Positions 54,517 through 63,173 of a DNA stretch of 64,000 nucleotides are shown in pieces. The notes below the pieces were generated by a model that saw only the letters and a program-made list of their open reading frames with translations, was not told the DNA's origin and searched no databases. The stretch spans positions 1,502,001 through 1,566,000 of the forward strand of contig NZ_CP095075.1 in NCBI RefSeq assembly GCF_022921115.1, read 5' to 3'. Source of the DNA: Halobacillus amylolyticus. Lineage in GTDB: Bacteria; Bacillota; Bacilli; Bacillales; Halobacillaceae. The position numbers and the translations under genes are program-made. Numbering within the stretch: the stretch's first letter is position 1; each line of letters begins with the position of its first letter.

Positions 54517-54846
54517 CTAGGAAGCCTTCTTAGGATCATCCACTGCTTCAAGCTGCTTACTTACATCTTTTTCGATGTCACTAAGCTTATGAAGAGCTTC
54601 CTCCGCTTTATTTAAAATCGTTAAAACATCGTCAATACCCTTAGTTATACAATGTGCTAATGACTCATAATTCATACGCAACGAGTGAACAGCTTCGGAT
54701 GGATGTGCGGCGAACTTTTTACAGGATGCCCCTGCTGTCCGTGTCTTAGTTGTGACATAACGGCGTGTCCCTTTATCAAAAAGCATGATAGCCCCACCTG
54801 CAATTGCGCCCAATAACATGCCTTTACATAATTTATGCTGTGTCAT
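54517..54846 (-). CDS. yfkI: YtxH/YfkI-like protein
   Basis: A 109-aa protein beginning with a glycine-rich hydrophobic helix (KGMLLGAIAGGAIMLFDKGTR), typical of YtxH-type proteins, followed by a long amphipathic, coiled-coil-like tail. Its position between yfkJ and yfkH matches the B. subtilis gene order. Role unknown, possibly membrane-associated stress protein. It overlaps the yfkJ stop by one base. Confidence 0.75.
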   Translation of the reverse strand: MTQHKLCKGMLLGAIAGGAIMLFDKGTRRYVTTKTRTAGASCKKFAAHPSEAVHSLRMNYESLAHCITKGIDDVLTILNKAEEALHKLSDIEKDVSKQLEAVDDPKKAS

Positions 54847-55325
54847 TATAATTCCTCCTTAAATTTATGGTTTTGTTTAATTTCATTCAGAAGACCTATG
54901 CAGCCTTCCATTACTAACTGATAAACTTGATCGAAATTCCCTGTGAAATAAGGATCGGGTACATCTGTTTCATCTGGATTTGAAGCATAATCCATCAACA
55001 TCTTAACAGTAACCCCATTTTTCTTTCTTATTGCTTGTAAATCCTGCAAGTTTTTTTGATCCATCGCAATAATGTAATCAAAACGGTCCCAATCTGAAGA
55101 CTCCACTTGTCTTGCCAGCATACCTTCGAATGAAATCTTATTCTGTTCGAGGATCGCGCGTGTCCCCTCATGAGGGTCGGTACCTACATGCCAATGGCCA
55201 ATCCCTGCGGAATCGACAGAGATGTGGTCACTTAAGCCTTCCTTTTTAATAAGGTCTCGAAAAATTGCTTCAGCCATTGGAGAGCGGCAAATATTCCCGA
55301 GACAAACAAACAACACCTTAAGCAT
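54846..55325 (-). CDS. yfkJ: Low-molecular-weight protein tyrosine phosphatase
   Basis: A 159-aa cysteine phosphatase. The P-loop VCLGNICRSPMAEA is at residue 7, with nucleophile C8 and R14, and the general acid is in DVPDPYFTGN near residue 120. B. subtilis YfkJ dephosphorylates tyrosine and arginine-related substrates and is linked to stress resistance. It is first in the yfkJ-yfkI-yfkH operon. Confidence 0.94.
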   Translation of the reverse strand: MLKVLFVCLGNICRSPMAEAIFRDLIKKEGLSDHISVDSAGIGHWHVGTDPHEGTRAILEQNKISFEGMLARQVESSDWDRFDYIIAMDQKNLQDLQAIRKKNGVTVKMLMDYASNPDETDVPDPYFTGNFDQVYQLVMEGCIGLLNEIKQNHKFKEEL

Positions 55326-55550
55326 CTTATAAGCTCCCCCATCTTATTATTTCATCTATTAAAGATTATATCGGAAAAAAATAAATCCTTCACCTTTACC
55401 TTTAACCTACTATAGTTATTTTCCCATACTTTTACACAGTAACCAATTTTCTAAGCACACATTTTTAAAATTACTTGACATTTCGCGATAATTTTCGGAA
55501 TATTTTATATATATATACCATGCTTCAAAAGAATAAGTCAGGGGGATTAT

Positions 55551-56930
55551 GTGGAGGATCGAGGAATCATTTATAACTTTTTGAATTGGGCTAGCGGCGT
55601 TGTTTGGGGACCGGTATTATTAATTCTTCTTGTTGGTACAGGGGTTTACTTAACGTTACGCCTAGGTTTTCTTCAATTTAAAACACTTCCATATGCTTTA
55701 AAACTTGCTTTTAAACCGAGCAAGTCTAGAGAAAACGAGAAAGGGGATATTTCACATTATCAAGCCTTAACTACAGCCTTAGCCGCTACCATTGGAACAG
55801 GTAACATAGCTGGGGTAGCCACAGCCGTTGTTTTAGGCGGCCCTGGGGCTGTATTTTGGATGTGGATCACAGCGGTGTTCGGTATGGCGACGAAGTACGC
55901 AGAAGCCATCCTTGCTGTAAAATATCGTGTAACAGATAAAAATGGCCAAATGTCCGGCGGGCCTATGTATTATCTTGAACGCGGACTGAAAGCCAAATGG
56001 TTGGGCATCTGTTTTGCATTGTTTGGGGCAGTAGCCGCCTTTGGTATTGGGAACATGGTTCAGTCAAACTCTGTCTCTGATGTTATGGAGACAACCTTTA
56101 ATGTTCCAACATGGGTGACTGGAATTATACTTACCTTCTTTGCTGGTCTTGTCCTTTTAGGAGGAATTAAAAGTATCGGTAGAGTTACGGCCTTCTTTGT
56201 ACCGATTATGGCCGTCTTTTATATTATTGGTGGTTTAATTATTATTTTCCTAAACCTTGATCAAGTACCGCAGGCATTTGGAACAATCTTCACTGATGCC
56301 TTCACTGCCAATGCTGTCGGCGGCGGCTTACTTGGTACAGCTATCCGCTATGGTGTTGCCCGCGGAGTATTTTCAAACGAAGCTGGTTTAGGGTCTGCTC
56401 CCATTGCTGCTGCTGCAGCAAGAACGGATTACCCGGGACGTCAGGCACTCGTATCGATGACACAGGTTTTCATTGACACGATTATTGTCTGTAGTATAAC
56501 CGGATTAACGATCGTCATGGCCGGTCAATATGGCAGCGGACTAGATGGCGCTGATTTAACTTCCGCTTCATTTGGAATGTTTCTTGGTGATATAGGTGCC
56601 TACATCGTTACTCTTGGTTTAATTTTCTTCGCCTTTTCAACCATTGTAGGTTGGTCTTATTACGGCGAGAAATGTTTCGGATATCTAACAGGCGGACGCG
56701 GGATCGGTGGTTATAAAATTGTATTCGTTCTATTCGTCTTGGTTGGGGCTATCGCTCAGCTTGATACTGTTTGGAAATTTGCAGATGTCATGAACGGCCT
56801 AATGGCATTCCCTAACTTAATCGGACTCCTGCTTCTCTCAGGAGTTGTTGCAGCTGAAACAAATAAGTTCCTAAAAGTAGCCAAACAAGAAAAAGCCGAA
56901 GAAAAACAAGCAAAATACTCCGAGCAATAA
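55551..56930 (+). CDS. Sodium:alanine/glycine symporter family protein
   Basis: A 459-aa AgcS/AlsT-family transporter with about ten to eleven helices. Signatures are GTGNIAGVATAVVLGGPGAVFWMW near residue 82 and RYGVARGVFSNEAGLGSAPIAAAAA near 265. It imports alanine or glycine with Na+. Start is GTG 55551 after GGGGGA. The preceding 55326-55550 shows TTGACA at 55475 but no sure -10. A repeat element begins right after the stop codon. Confidence 0.93.
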   Translation: MEDRGIIYNFLNWASGVVWGPVLLILLVGTGVYLTLRLGFLQFKTLPYALKLAFKPSKSRENEKGDISHYQALTTALAATIGTGNIAGVATAVVLGGPGAVFWMWITAVFGMATKYAEAILAVKYRVTDKNGQMSGGPMYYLERGLKAKWLGICFALFGAVAAFGIGNMVQSNSVSDVMETTFNVPTWVTGIILTFFAGLVLLGGIKSIGRVTAFFVPIMAVFYIIGGLIIIFLNLDQVPQAFGTIFTDAFTANAVGGGLLGTAIRYGVARGVFSNEAGLGSAPIAAAAARTDYPGRQALVSMTQVFIDTIIVCSITGLTIVMAGQYGSGLDGADLTSASFGMFLGDIGAYIVTLGLIFFAFSTIVGWSYYGEKCFGYLTGGRGIGGYKIVFVLFVLVGAIAQLDTVWKFADVMNGLMAFPNLIGLLLLSGVVAAETNKFLKVAKQEKAEEKQAKYSEQ

Positions 56931-57175
56931 GAAAAGCAGAGGTGTCCCTGTAGACATGACAAGCATAAGCGGAACGGTGCAGTGGGGCGTACTTGCCCCA
57001 CGGAAGCGAACGCTTATGTCGCGAAGGTCTGCCCCTTGGAGCTAGACAATAAGAGAAGAACAGGTGTCCTGTCATGTTCAAAGGAAGTTCGGCTAAGACC
57101 GGCACGTCCTGTGCCAACGCCGAACGCTCCCACATTCTATGGAGCCAAGCATAAGCGAAGCGGCACAGTGAATTA
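56931..57175. repeat. Structured intergenic repeat with two large hairpins
   Basis: Hairpin 1: CATAAGCG (56964) with CGCTTATG (57011), inner TGGGGC/GCCCCA. Hairpin 2: GTTCGGC (57087) with GCCGAAC (57119), inner GGCAC/GTGCC. AAGCATAAGCG recurs near the right end (57148). It is GC-richer than its surroundings and resembles dispersed non-coding repeats I recall from Bacillus genomes. It shares GCACGTCCTGTGC with the mtl element. Confidence 0.65.
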
Positions 57176-57197
57176 GATTATGGATCAAAAAAACCCG

Positions 57198-57354
57198 TCA
57201 ACTGGATTAGAGCACTGAAAAAGTCTGTTTATAGCGAAAAAGAAGATGACTACCTACTATATATAGGTGATCATCTTCTTTTATTGTCATTATGTCGAGT
57301 GGATTTCCTTATTAAAATTAACAAATATCACTTTTTCAACGGCCTCAACTGGAT
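57198..57354. mobile_element. 137-bp MITE-like element with 10-bp target duplication
   Basis: TCAACTGGAT at 57198-57207 and 57345-57354 are direct repeats flanking 57208-57344. The element ends are inverted: GCACTGAAAAAGT (57212) and ACTTTTTCAACGGC (57330). It contains a hairpin AAAAGAAGATGA / TCATCTTCTTTT. Removing it and one repeat copy rebuilds AAAAAACCC-loop-GGGTTTT, a terminator for the GGDEF-EAL gene in minus orientation. Too small to encode a transposase. Confidence 0.75.
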
Positions 57355-59525
57355 GGTGGGTTTTCTTTTGAGGTATAAGTGGATTGTTTCGTTAACAAGT
57401 GAACTATTTCTTCTGGAGGAAGTGGCCGGCTAAAATAATAGCCTTGGTAAAATTGGCATTGGTTCTCTTTTAAAAAGGCAAGGACTTCTTCGCTTTCCAC
57501 CCCTTCTGCCACCACCCCTAACTTGAATGCATCAGCAAGTTGAATCATGGCTTTAACAATCTCTGCATCACTAGGGTCTGTAAGGACATCTTTAGTAAAC
57601 GTTTGATCTATTTTTAGATAGTGAATAGGAAACTGCCTTAGATAACTTAATGAAGAATAACCTGTTCCAAAGTCATCAATCGCAAGCGACACGCCCATTG
57701 ACTTTAAATACTGCATGGTTCGAATACAATCTTCGGTATGCTGCATCACGCTATTTTCCGTTACTTCTACTTCTAAATACTCAGGGGCTAAACCTGTCAT
57801 CGCAAGGATCCGTTGAACTTTACAGGCAAAATCATCTTTCTGAATTTCATTTGCGGATACGTTTACTGCTATTCGTTCAGGAGCATAGCCTAATTCAATC
57901 CATTCTTGGTTCTGTCGACAAGCTTCATAAAGAACCCATTCATCGATCTGTGTGATCAAGCCTGTTTCTTCCGCCAATGGGATGAATTCATTTGGGGAAA
58001 TAATCCCCTTCGTTGGGTGCTCCCATCTAACCAATGCTTCCATACCGTTTATGTACCCTGAGTCCACATCTACCTTAGGCTGATAATGAAGGCTAAGCTG
58101 TTTTTTACTAATTGCCTCACGTAAATCTCCTTCGAGAGAAACCAGTTGATTGTAGGAGCGGTTCATACCTTTCGTATAAAAAAGAACACTGTCTCTGCCC
58201 CTCATTTTACAATAATGCATCGCAATATCTGCCTTGCCCATCAATTCCTGTGACGTACTGCCATCATTTGGGTAAGTAGACACACCGATACTCATCGTTA
58301 TAAAGACTTTTTTCCCCATTAAATCGATTGGTCGGCTGACTTGTTCTAAGATCTTCTCTCCGACCTGGTTTGTTTTATTTGGACCAGGATCGTTCCTTAT
58401 AGCTATGACGAATTCATCACCACCAAGACGATACAAGGTATCATCATCGTCTAAACACGAGCGGATTCTTTCCGTCATCGTTTTGATCACTTGATCTCCC
58501 GCAACATGCCCCATTGCATCATTGACATACTTAAACCGATCTAAGTCACAAAACATGATCGTCATCGGCTCTGTATGCTCAGACAGATCAATATATTGCT
58601 CAAGGTCTGTTTGCAATTTACGTCGATTAGGAAGATCTGTTAATGGGTCATGATAAGCCATATGGCGAATACGAGATTCCGCATTTTCGTACATCGTTAC
58701 CTCAACCGCACTCCCTATGACCTCGACAATCTCTCCTCCCACATCTACCGGGGATAACGTTGTATAGAAAATTCGATTTTTGTATGTATGTTTATAGGAA
58801 ACAGATTTCCCTTCAAAAGCCTGACTATACTGATTTCGATAAAAGGCTGCTTGTTTTTCGCCAAATAACTCAACAAGGCTTTTATTTCGTACATAATCAG
58901 TAGTCAGCTCAATTTCACGGGCAAGCTTGCCTTCAAACATTACGAAGAAAAAATCTTTGGAAGATGGATTATACCTTACCTTAAACACTAAGTTGATTAA
59001 GGCGTTTACCGTTCTCGTATAATCATCTTGTTCATAATCAAATGAAAGGGGTGGCTTCGACTCCGTTATATCCTGACCAAGTATGAGTACTACATTTTTA
59101 TTACTAGAGTGAGGCATTGCCACACTCGTCGTCTTATGCCACCGTTCTTCACCAGAGGATGTTTTATAGCATAGTTCCTCTTGCCAAATCCCTTTCCCCT
59201 TAAATACAGGAGAATCCCCTCTCATTATTCCGCTTTTATCCCTGACAAGTAATGAAAGCAAGGAACAACCCATCAATTCGGAACAGTTCTTTTGAATAAA
59301 GCGGCAAAAAGCCTCGCTCGTTTCTCGTATTATACCTCCCTCATCTAATAAGACCGTGGGCACTACAAGGTCAACAGCTTCTTGTAAAATTTCGCTGCCC
59401 TGAACGATACTCCTGATCTCCTCGATAGCTTGTCGGGAGGCTGGTGTCAACTTCTGTTGCTCTTCTAGTACGTTTAGAAGCTGTGTTACCTTTGGTTGAT
59501 CGAATAATGGGCTGGAATTCAGCAT
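57345..59525 (-). CDS. PAS-GGDEF-EAL cyclic-di-GMP enzyme
   Basis: A 726-aa protein: two PAS-like domains (about residues 45-160 and 165-280), a GGDEF domain with intact RLGGDEFVIA near residue 372, and an EAL domain with EALVRWEHP near 490, EVTEN, DDFGTGYSSL, KIDQTF and AEGVES. Both active sites look complete, so it may make or hydrolyse c-di-GMP. The inhibitory RxxD site before GGDEF is absent (LDDD). No membrane helices. The stop codon lies in the duplicated target of the adjoining MITE-like element. Confidence 0.93.
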   Translation of the reverse strand: MLNSSPLFDQPKVTQLLNVLEEQQKLTPASRQAIEEIRSIVQGSEILQEAVDLVVPTVLLDEGGIIRETSEAFCRFIQKNCSELMGCSLLSLLVRDKSGIMRGDSPVFKGKGIWQEELCYKTSSGEERWHKTTSVAMPHSSNKNVVLILGQDITESKPPLSFDYEQDDYTRTVNALINLVFKVRYNPSSKDFFFVMFEGKLAREIELTTDYVRNKSLVELFGEKQAAFYRNQYSQAFEGKSVSYKHTYKNRIFYTTLSPVDVGGEIVEVIGSAVEVTMYENAESRIRHMAYHDPLTDLPNRRKLQTDLEQYIDLSEHTEPMTIMFCDLDRFKYVNDAMGHVAGDQVIKTMTERIRSCLDDDDTLYRLGGDEFVIAIRNDPGPNKTNQVGEKILEQVSRPIDLMGKKVFITMSIGVSTYPNDGSTSQELMGKADIAMHYCKMRGRDSVLFYTKGMNRSYNQLVSLEGDLREAISKKQLSLHYQPKVDVDSGYINGMEALVRWEHPTKGIISPNEFIPLAEETGLITQIDEWVLYEACRQNQEWIELGYAPERIAVNVSANEIQKDDFACKVQRILAMTGLAPEYLEVEVTENSVMQHTEDCIRTMQYLKSMGVSLAIDDFGTGYSSLSYLRQFPIHYLKIDQTFTKDVLTDPSDAEIVKAMIQLADAFKLGVVAEGVESEEVLAFLKENQCQFYQGYYFSRPLPPEEIVHLLTKQSTYTSKENPPSS

Positions 59526-59583
59526 CGCTTTTAGCCTCCGCTAACATTCTTTATTCTAAGTATACATTATACAATACAGGAAA

Positions 59584-59832
59584 AAAAGACTGCTCCAATG
59601 GCAACTTGCCACTGAAAAAATTGCAATTTCAGTGGTCTCCTAGTTTGGCGGTTTAGAATAAATACGCATATATATTTTTAAATCGTGGATATATCACTTT
59701 ATATCGTCCATAAAACGAGTTATATTCGCAAATATCTCATTAATATTTTTAGTCATCTTTTTGGTGATTGATTCTTGCCACTGAAAAACATTGGACTTTT
59801 TCAATGGCCTACTACAATGAGAGCAGTCTTTT
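59584..59832. mobile_element. MITE-like element, about 249 bp
   Basis: Ends AAAAGACTGCTC (59584-59595) and GAGCAGTCTTTT (59821-59832) are perfect 12-bp inverted repeats. Inside are two hairpins: CCACTGAAA/TTTCAGTGG (59609-59635) and GCCACTGAAAAA/TTTTTCAATGGC (59777-59808). The latter end, GGCCATTGAAAAAGT in reverse, matches the terminal repeat of the 57.2-kb element. No gene in it. It fills most of the gap 59526-59849. Confidence 0.6.
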
Positions 59833-59849
59833 CTTGAGTTTTGTTTTGA

Positions 59850-60947
59850 TTAAACTTCTTCACTTTTCTCCTTTGAACGTTTACTTGTTAAAAGATAAAG
59901 TCCTCCACCCATGAGCAGTAAGCTGACTAATCCTACCTGAAAATACTGTTGATAGTAATACCAGATGTCTATATGAAATATTCTGCTTATTTGATCAGCA
60001 AAAACCGGCAGCAAGACAGAATCAGCTAAATAATACCCTCCTAAAACAAGCAATGCAGCTCCGATCCTCCGTTTTTGCTGGAGGAAATTTTTAATTACAG
60101 GTTGATCATTCACTTCACCTTGTTGCACACGATTCATTTGCTGAAGGGCATCAAAGAAGCTGAAAAACCAAAGGATGGGAATTAAGAACAGAAAGACCGA
60201 TAGTCTGAGAACATCTAAAATATAAATAGAGAGTAAAAAGAATAACATGAGCTGAATCCCACGTTTTTGTAAACCGAGATATAAATGACCTGCCCCCGGA
60301 AAAATGGCCAGTAAAATGGTTAACATGTTGTTTCTATGCCCTGCTTTACGTAACTCGTTCCAGTCATCCATAAGCGGACGATCCTCTAATTCATATCCAG
60401 CCTGCCTTTTATTTAATAATTGAATGACATCAAACAAGTTATAAACCCAAATGATTAACAAAGCTGGGAGGAACAATAGGAATCCCGCTTGACTCGTAAG
60501 AAAAGTGACGAAGATAATCATCATCCCAGCACCTAAATAAATCGCTAAGAACGTAAGACCCCGTTGTTTTAATCCAAGTTGAAAATGTCCCACACCCGGT
60601 AAGAAAGATAGAAGAATAGTAAAGAAGCGCTCATTCTGAATCGAGTTGCCTGCTTGCACTGTAGCAGTTAGTGACGTCGCTTTCTTTTTGTCTGTACGCT
60701 TATTTTTTTGCAAAAGTGTAAGTGTAATATCAAGCATATTTGCTCCCCAAACTAAAAAAGAAAAGGCAAGCAAGTACAAGATCTCAGGAGCACTATAAGG
60801 TTGAAAAACAAACATGACAAAGCCAAAACCGAGAGCCGTGAAAAAAATAAGCGGATACAATATCCCTCGGACAGCCCTGCCCAAATACATATGTCCAAAG
60901 CCAGGTATAAAGGCTAAGAAAAAAGCTAAGATCGGCGATTTATTCAT
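59850..60947 (-). CDS. Membrane protein with three PGxGHxxLG repeats
   Basis: A 365-aa protein with about ten hydrophobic segments. The motif F-x-PG-x-GH-x-x-LG-x-x-x-RG occurs three times: FIPGFGHMYLGRAVRG (near residue 13), FLPGVGHFQLGLKQRG (near 114) and FPGAGHLYLGLQKRG (near 215), each starting a two-to-three-helix module followed by a F-D-x-x-Q/T-L sequence. It is thus an internal triplication. It overlaps the anti-sigma gene by 8 nt and is the last gene of a sigma operon. Function unknown; possibly a sensor or target of the stress response. Confidence 0.75.
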   Translation of the reverse strand: MNKSPILAFFLAFIPGFGHMYLGRAVRGILYPLIFFTALGFGFVMFVFQPYSAPEILYLLAFSFLVWGANMLDITLTLLQKNKRTDKKKATSLTATVQAGNSIQNERFFTILLSFLPGVGHFQLGLKQRGLTFLAIYLGAGMMIIFVTFLTSQAGFLLFLPALLIIWVYNLFDVIQLLNKRQAGYELEDRPLMDDWNELRKAGHRNNMLTILLAIFPGAGHLYLGLQKRGIQLMLFFLLSIYILDVLRLSVFLFLIPILWFFSFFDALQQMNRVQQGEVNDQPVIKNFLQQKRRIGAALLVLGGYYLADSVLLPVFADQISRIFHIDIWYYYQQYFQVGLVSLLLMGGGLYLLTSKRSKEKSEEV

Positions 60948-61353
60948 CCCCCATTCCCCTTTCTGTTTCTGTCATCCAACGTTCCGTCTCTTCCATCACT
61001 TTCTCGGTAATTGATGGTCTGTTGTGGAATTGCTCTCCGTCAAACACGGTAAAAACATGCTGGAATACGCCACTTCCCATTAAGACAATTGTCAATCCTG
61101 CAGCAATGGCGTAATGGATAAATGTTTTATTTTGTCTCCCTTGTGCAGGGGTTTTTTTATGAATCTCATGCATTGTCTCCTCAGTAAAAGAGGAGGACAT
61201 CAAAGAATCAGTGTCAACTAAGTGAAGGCTTGCCATATATCTATGAAAACAATGCTCACATTCGTCCAAGTGATCCTCCACCCCGATTCGTTCCACATCA
61301 TTAAGCTCGTTTGCTAAATACATTTGAAGAACTTCCTTCGCTACATGATTCAT
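60940..61353 (-). CDS. Zinc-finger anti-sigma factor
   Basis: A 137-aa protein with the zf-HC2 motif VEDHLDECEHCFHRY (H-x3-C-x2-C) near residue 26, then a linker, one membrane helix (residues 72-92) and a short exterior domain. This is the layout of anti-sigma factors of ECF sigmas, such as YlaD. ATG 61353 overlaps the sigma stop (ATGA) and has GGGAGGA upstream; an ATG at 61389 is not needed. It should bind the sigma factor until an envelope signal releases it (inference). Confidence 0.88.
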   Translation of the reverse strand: MNHVAKEVLQMYLANELNDVERIGVEDHLDECEHCFHRYMASLHLVDTDSLMSSSFTEETMHEIHKKTPAQGRQNKTFIHYAIAAGLTIVLMGSGVFQHVFTVFDGEQFHNRPSITEKVMEETERWMTETERGMGDE

Positions 61354-61892
61354 GTAAAATCCTCCCTTCGCCAATGTTTCTTCATCCATTTGCGTGCTCG
61401 GTACAACTTCATTTCCACTGTTTTCTCTGCCAAGTCAAAGTGTTTACCAATCTCCTGGTAACTTTGTTCATCTATGTAATAGGCTTTAACAACGCCACGG
61501 TAATTTTCAGGAAGGGCTTCGATGGCTACTTGAATCTTTTCTTCTGTCTCTTTTGCCACTACTTGCTGTTCAACACTTTCGTCATCTAAAGGTGCCCTGT
61601 CAAAATCAAGTGAAACAGGATCCTCTGGCCTTCGTTTATCTTTTCTTTGCTCATCAAGTGCCTTTCTAAAAGCAATTTTACTATGCCATGTTTTAAATCC
61701 AGGCCCGCGGTAAGAAGGAAGGGCATCCATCATCTTAAGAAATGTCTCTTGCGCAATATCTTCAGCTTTGTTGTGGTCCTGGATAACACTATAAGCAACT
61801 TTAAAGACATGTGCTTTATACCGTTCAATAATAACCCGAGCTGCTTGTTGATTTCCTGCTACTATTTTTTTAATCAATCGTTCATCAGTAAT
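61350..61892 (-). CDS. ECF-type RNA polymerase sigma factor
   Basis: A 180-aa sigma-70 family factor: region 2 with AYSVIQDHNKAEDIAQETFLKMM and region 4 with LPENYRGVVKAYYIDEQSYQEIG. The usual N-terminus (TDERLIKKIVAGN) requires an ATT initiator at 61892, 7 nt after GGAGG; the nearest ordinary start, TTG 61877, is 22 nt away and would drop TDERL. No ATG, GTG or TTG is available between. Operon with the anti-sigma and triple-repeat membrane protein. It resembles SigV/YlaC-type stress sigmas; the regulon is unknown. Confidence 0.88.
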   Translation of the reverse strand: MTDERLIKKIVAGNQQAARVIIERYKAHVFKVAYSVIQDHNKAEDIAQETFLKMMDALPSYRGPGFKTWHSKIAFRKALDEQRKDKRRPEDPVSLDFDRAPLDDESVEQQVVAKETEEKIQVAIEALPENYRGVVKAYYIDEQSYQEIGKHFDLAEKTVEMKLYRARKWMKKHWRREDFT

Positions 61893-62064
61893 ATCCGCCC
61901 CTCCCCTCTCCCTAACCCTTTTATTAATAGACGAAAAAAGATTGCCGAACTCCTACAATAAATTAGAAAAATCGTAAGTAGCTTGTCTCAACAAGATTGT
62001 GCCTTCCTTTCGCCATGGTGGTGAATCGCCTGGCTAACATATAGAGGCATTAAACTAACATTAA

Positions 62065-62101
62065 AAAACCTGAAGGAAGCCAGCCGCTCCCTTCAGGTTT
62101 T
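62065..62101. terminator. Bidirectional terminator
   Basis: AAAACCTGAAGG pairs perfectly with CCTTCAGGTTTT (62090-62101). Confidence 0.88.
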
Positions 62102-62141
62102 ACCACTATAAAATCACACAGCCTGATCATCCTTTTTTTCG

Positions 62142-62513
62142 CTAAAATCCAAACCTCCGGTCAATCCTTCCCTGATATTGCCGGTATGCCCCCGATTGCT
62201 GCCATTTTCTCTTCTCCATTAAAAGGTTAAACCGGATACGTTTCTCGGAAAGTTGTTGCTTATACCGAGATTGTTGCTTAGGATCATGGCAACCAATGAG
62301 CAAATCCTCCAGTTGAACGATCTCTTTCTTGATCTGCATTTCCTCTGGTAGCATATTAGCATTTTTTAAGATTCGATAGCTGTTTCGCATATCATCCGGT
62401 GCATAAGCAAGTTCATCCATTGGTAATGGTTTCCCTTTCCCTGGAAGATGATCGAAATCCCCACGTGCAATCGACTGTTTAATCTTCTCTTCAATGATAT
62501 GGCCAAAATCCAT
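62142..62513 (-). CDS. DUF1992 (DnaJ-C28-like) protein
   Basis: A 123-aa protein with the conserved GDFDHLPGKGKPLP segment near residue 18 and a helical, lysine/arginine-rich remainder, as in the DUF1992 family. Function unknown, though the family is linked by name to DnaJ subfamily C member 28. It lies 24 nt after the MOSC gene and is probably its co-transcribed partner. Confidence 0.85.
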   Translation of the reverse strand: MDFGHIIEEKIKQSIARGDFDHLPGKGKPLPMDELAYAPDDMRNSYRILKNANMLPEEMQIKKEIVQLEDLLIGCHDPKQQSRYKQQLSEKRIRFNLLMEKRKWQQSGAYRQYQGRIDRRFGF

Positions 62514-62537
62514 GGTAACTTCTCCCCCCTTCCCTTG

Positions 62538-63173
62538 TTACAAGCGCTTTTGGAGAGATTGACGCAAGTCCTCAGCGAGAGCATCTACCTGAACAATTCG
62601 GCTGATCTTTTCCTTATTGTCTTTATCGGTAAACTTCACTTCATTTACATCAGCTACCGGAACTCTGGCTGGATCCACTTGTTTTAAGCGCATGGCATCC
62701 CCTTGAGTAACTTTACCCTCTTTCAGTACACGCAAGTAAAACCCTGTGAAGCCGGTTTTCGTTAAGCGACCAGGGAAATCATCAATCCCATGAGTACGGG
62801 CAATGATGTAACACGGTTTCCGGGGCTTGGTAACTTGCACTTCCGCTTCCCCTAACGAAAACACATCACCAATATTCGTCCCCCACTCATCAATACCTTC
62901 TACAGTTATATTTTCACCAAAAGAAGGATAAGGAAACTTCAGCCCGTACACCTTTTCAAAATGACGGTAATGCTGTGCTGGATAAAGACAAACCGCCTGA
63001 TCTGCTCCACCGTGATTCTTCTTATCTGCCTGCTCATCACCAGAAAAATTTAAAAACCTTAAATATACAGGTTCATCTATTGGTTTTTTTCGATAGGCAC
63101 TCGTTAGTTCTCCTTTATCTGTAGCATAAGATTCTGGACGTCCAACATTCAAAGAAAGCAGTTTAAAGCTCAT
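62538..63173 (-). CDS. MOSC-domain protein
   Basis: A 211-aa protein with a MOSC domain: KKNHGGADQAVCLYP near residue 52, and the likely catalytic cysteine in TKPRKPCYIIAR near 116. MOSC proteins transfer or reduce sulfur or N-hydroxylated compounds with a molybdenum cofactor; B. subtilis YflK and E. coli YiiM are similar. It overlaps the YkgJ-like gene by 11 nt and precedes the DUF1992 gene. Confidence 0.85.
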   Translation of the reverse strand: MSFKLLSLNVGRPESYATDKGELTSAYRKKPIDEPVYLRFLNFSGDEQADKKNHGGADQAVCLYPAQHYRHFEKVYGLKFPYPSFGENITVEGIDEWGTNIGDVFSLGEAEVQVTKPRKPCYIIARTHGIDDFPGRLTKTGFTGFYLRVLKEGKVTQGDAMRLKQVDPARVPVADVNEVKFTDKDNKEKISRIVQVDALAEDLRQSLQKRL

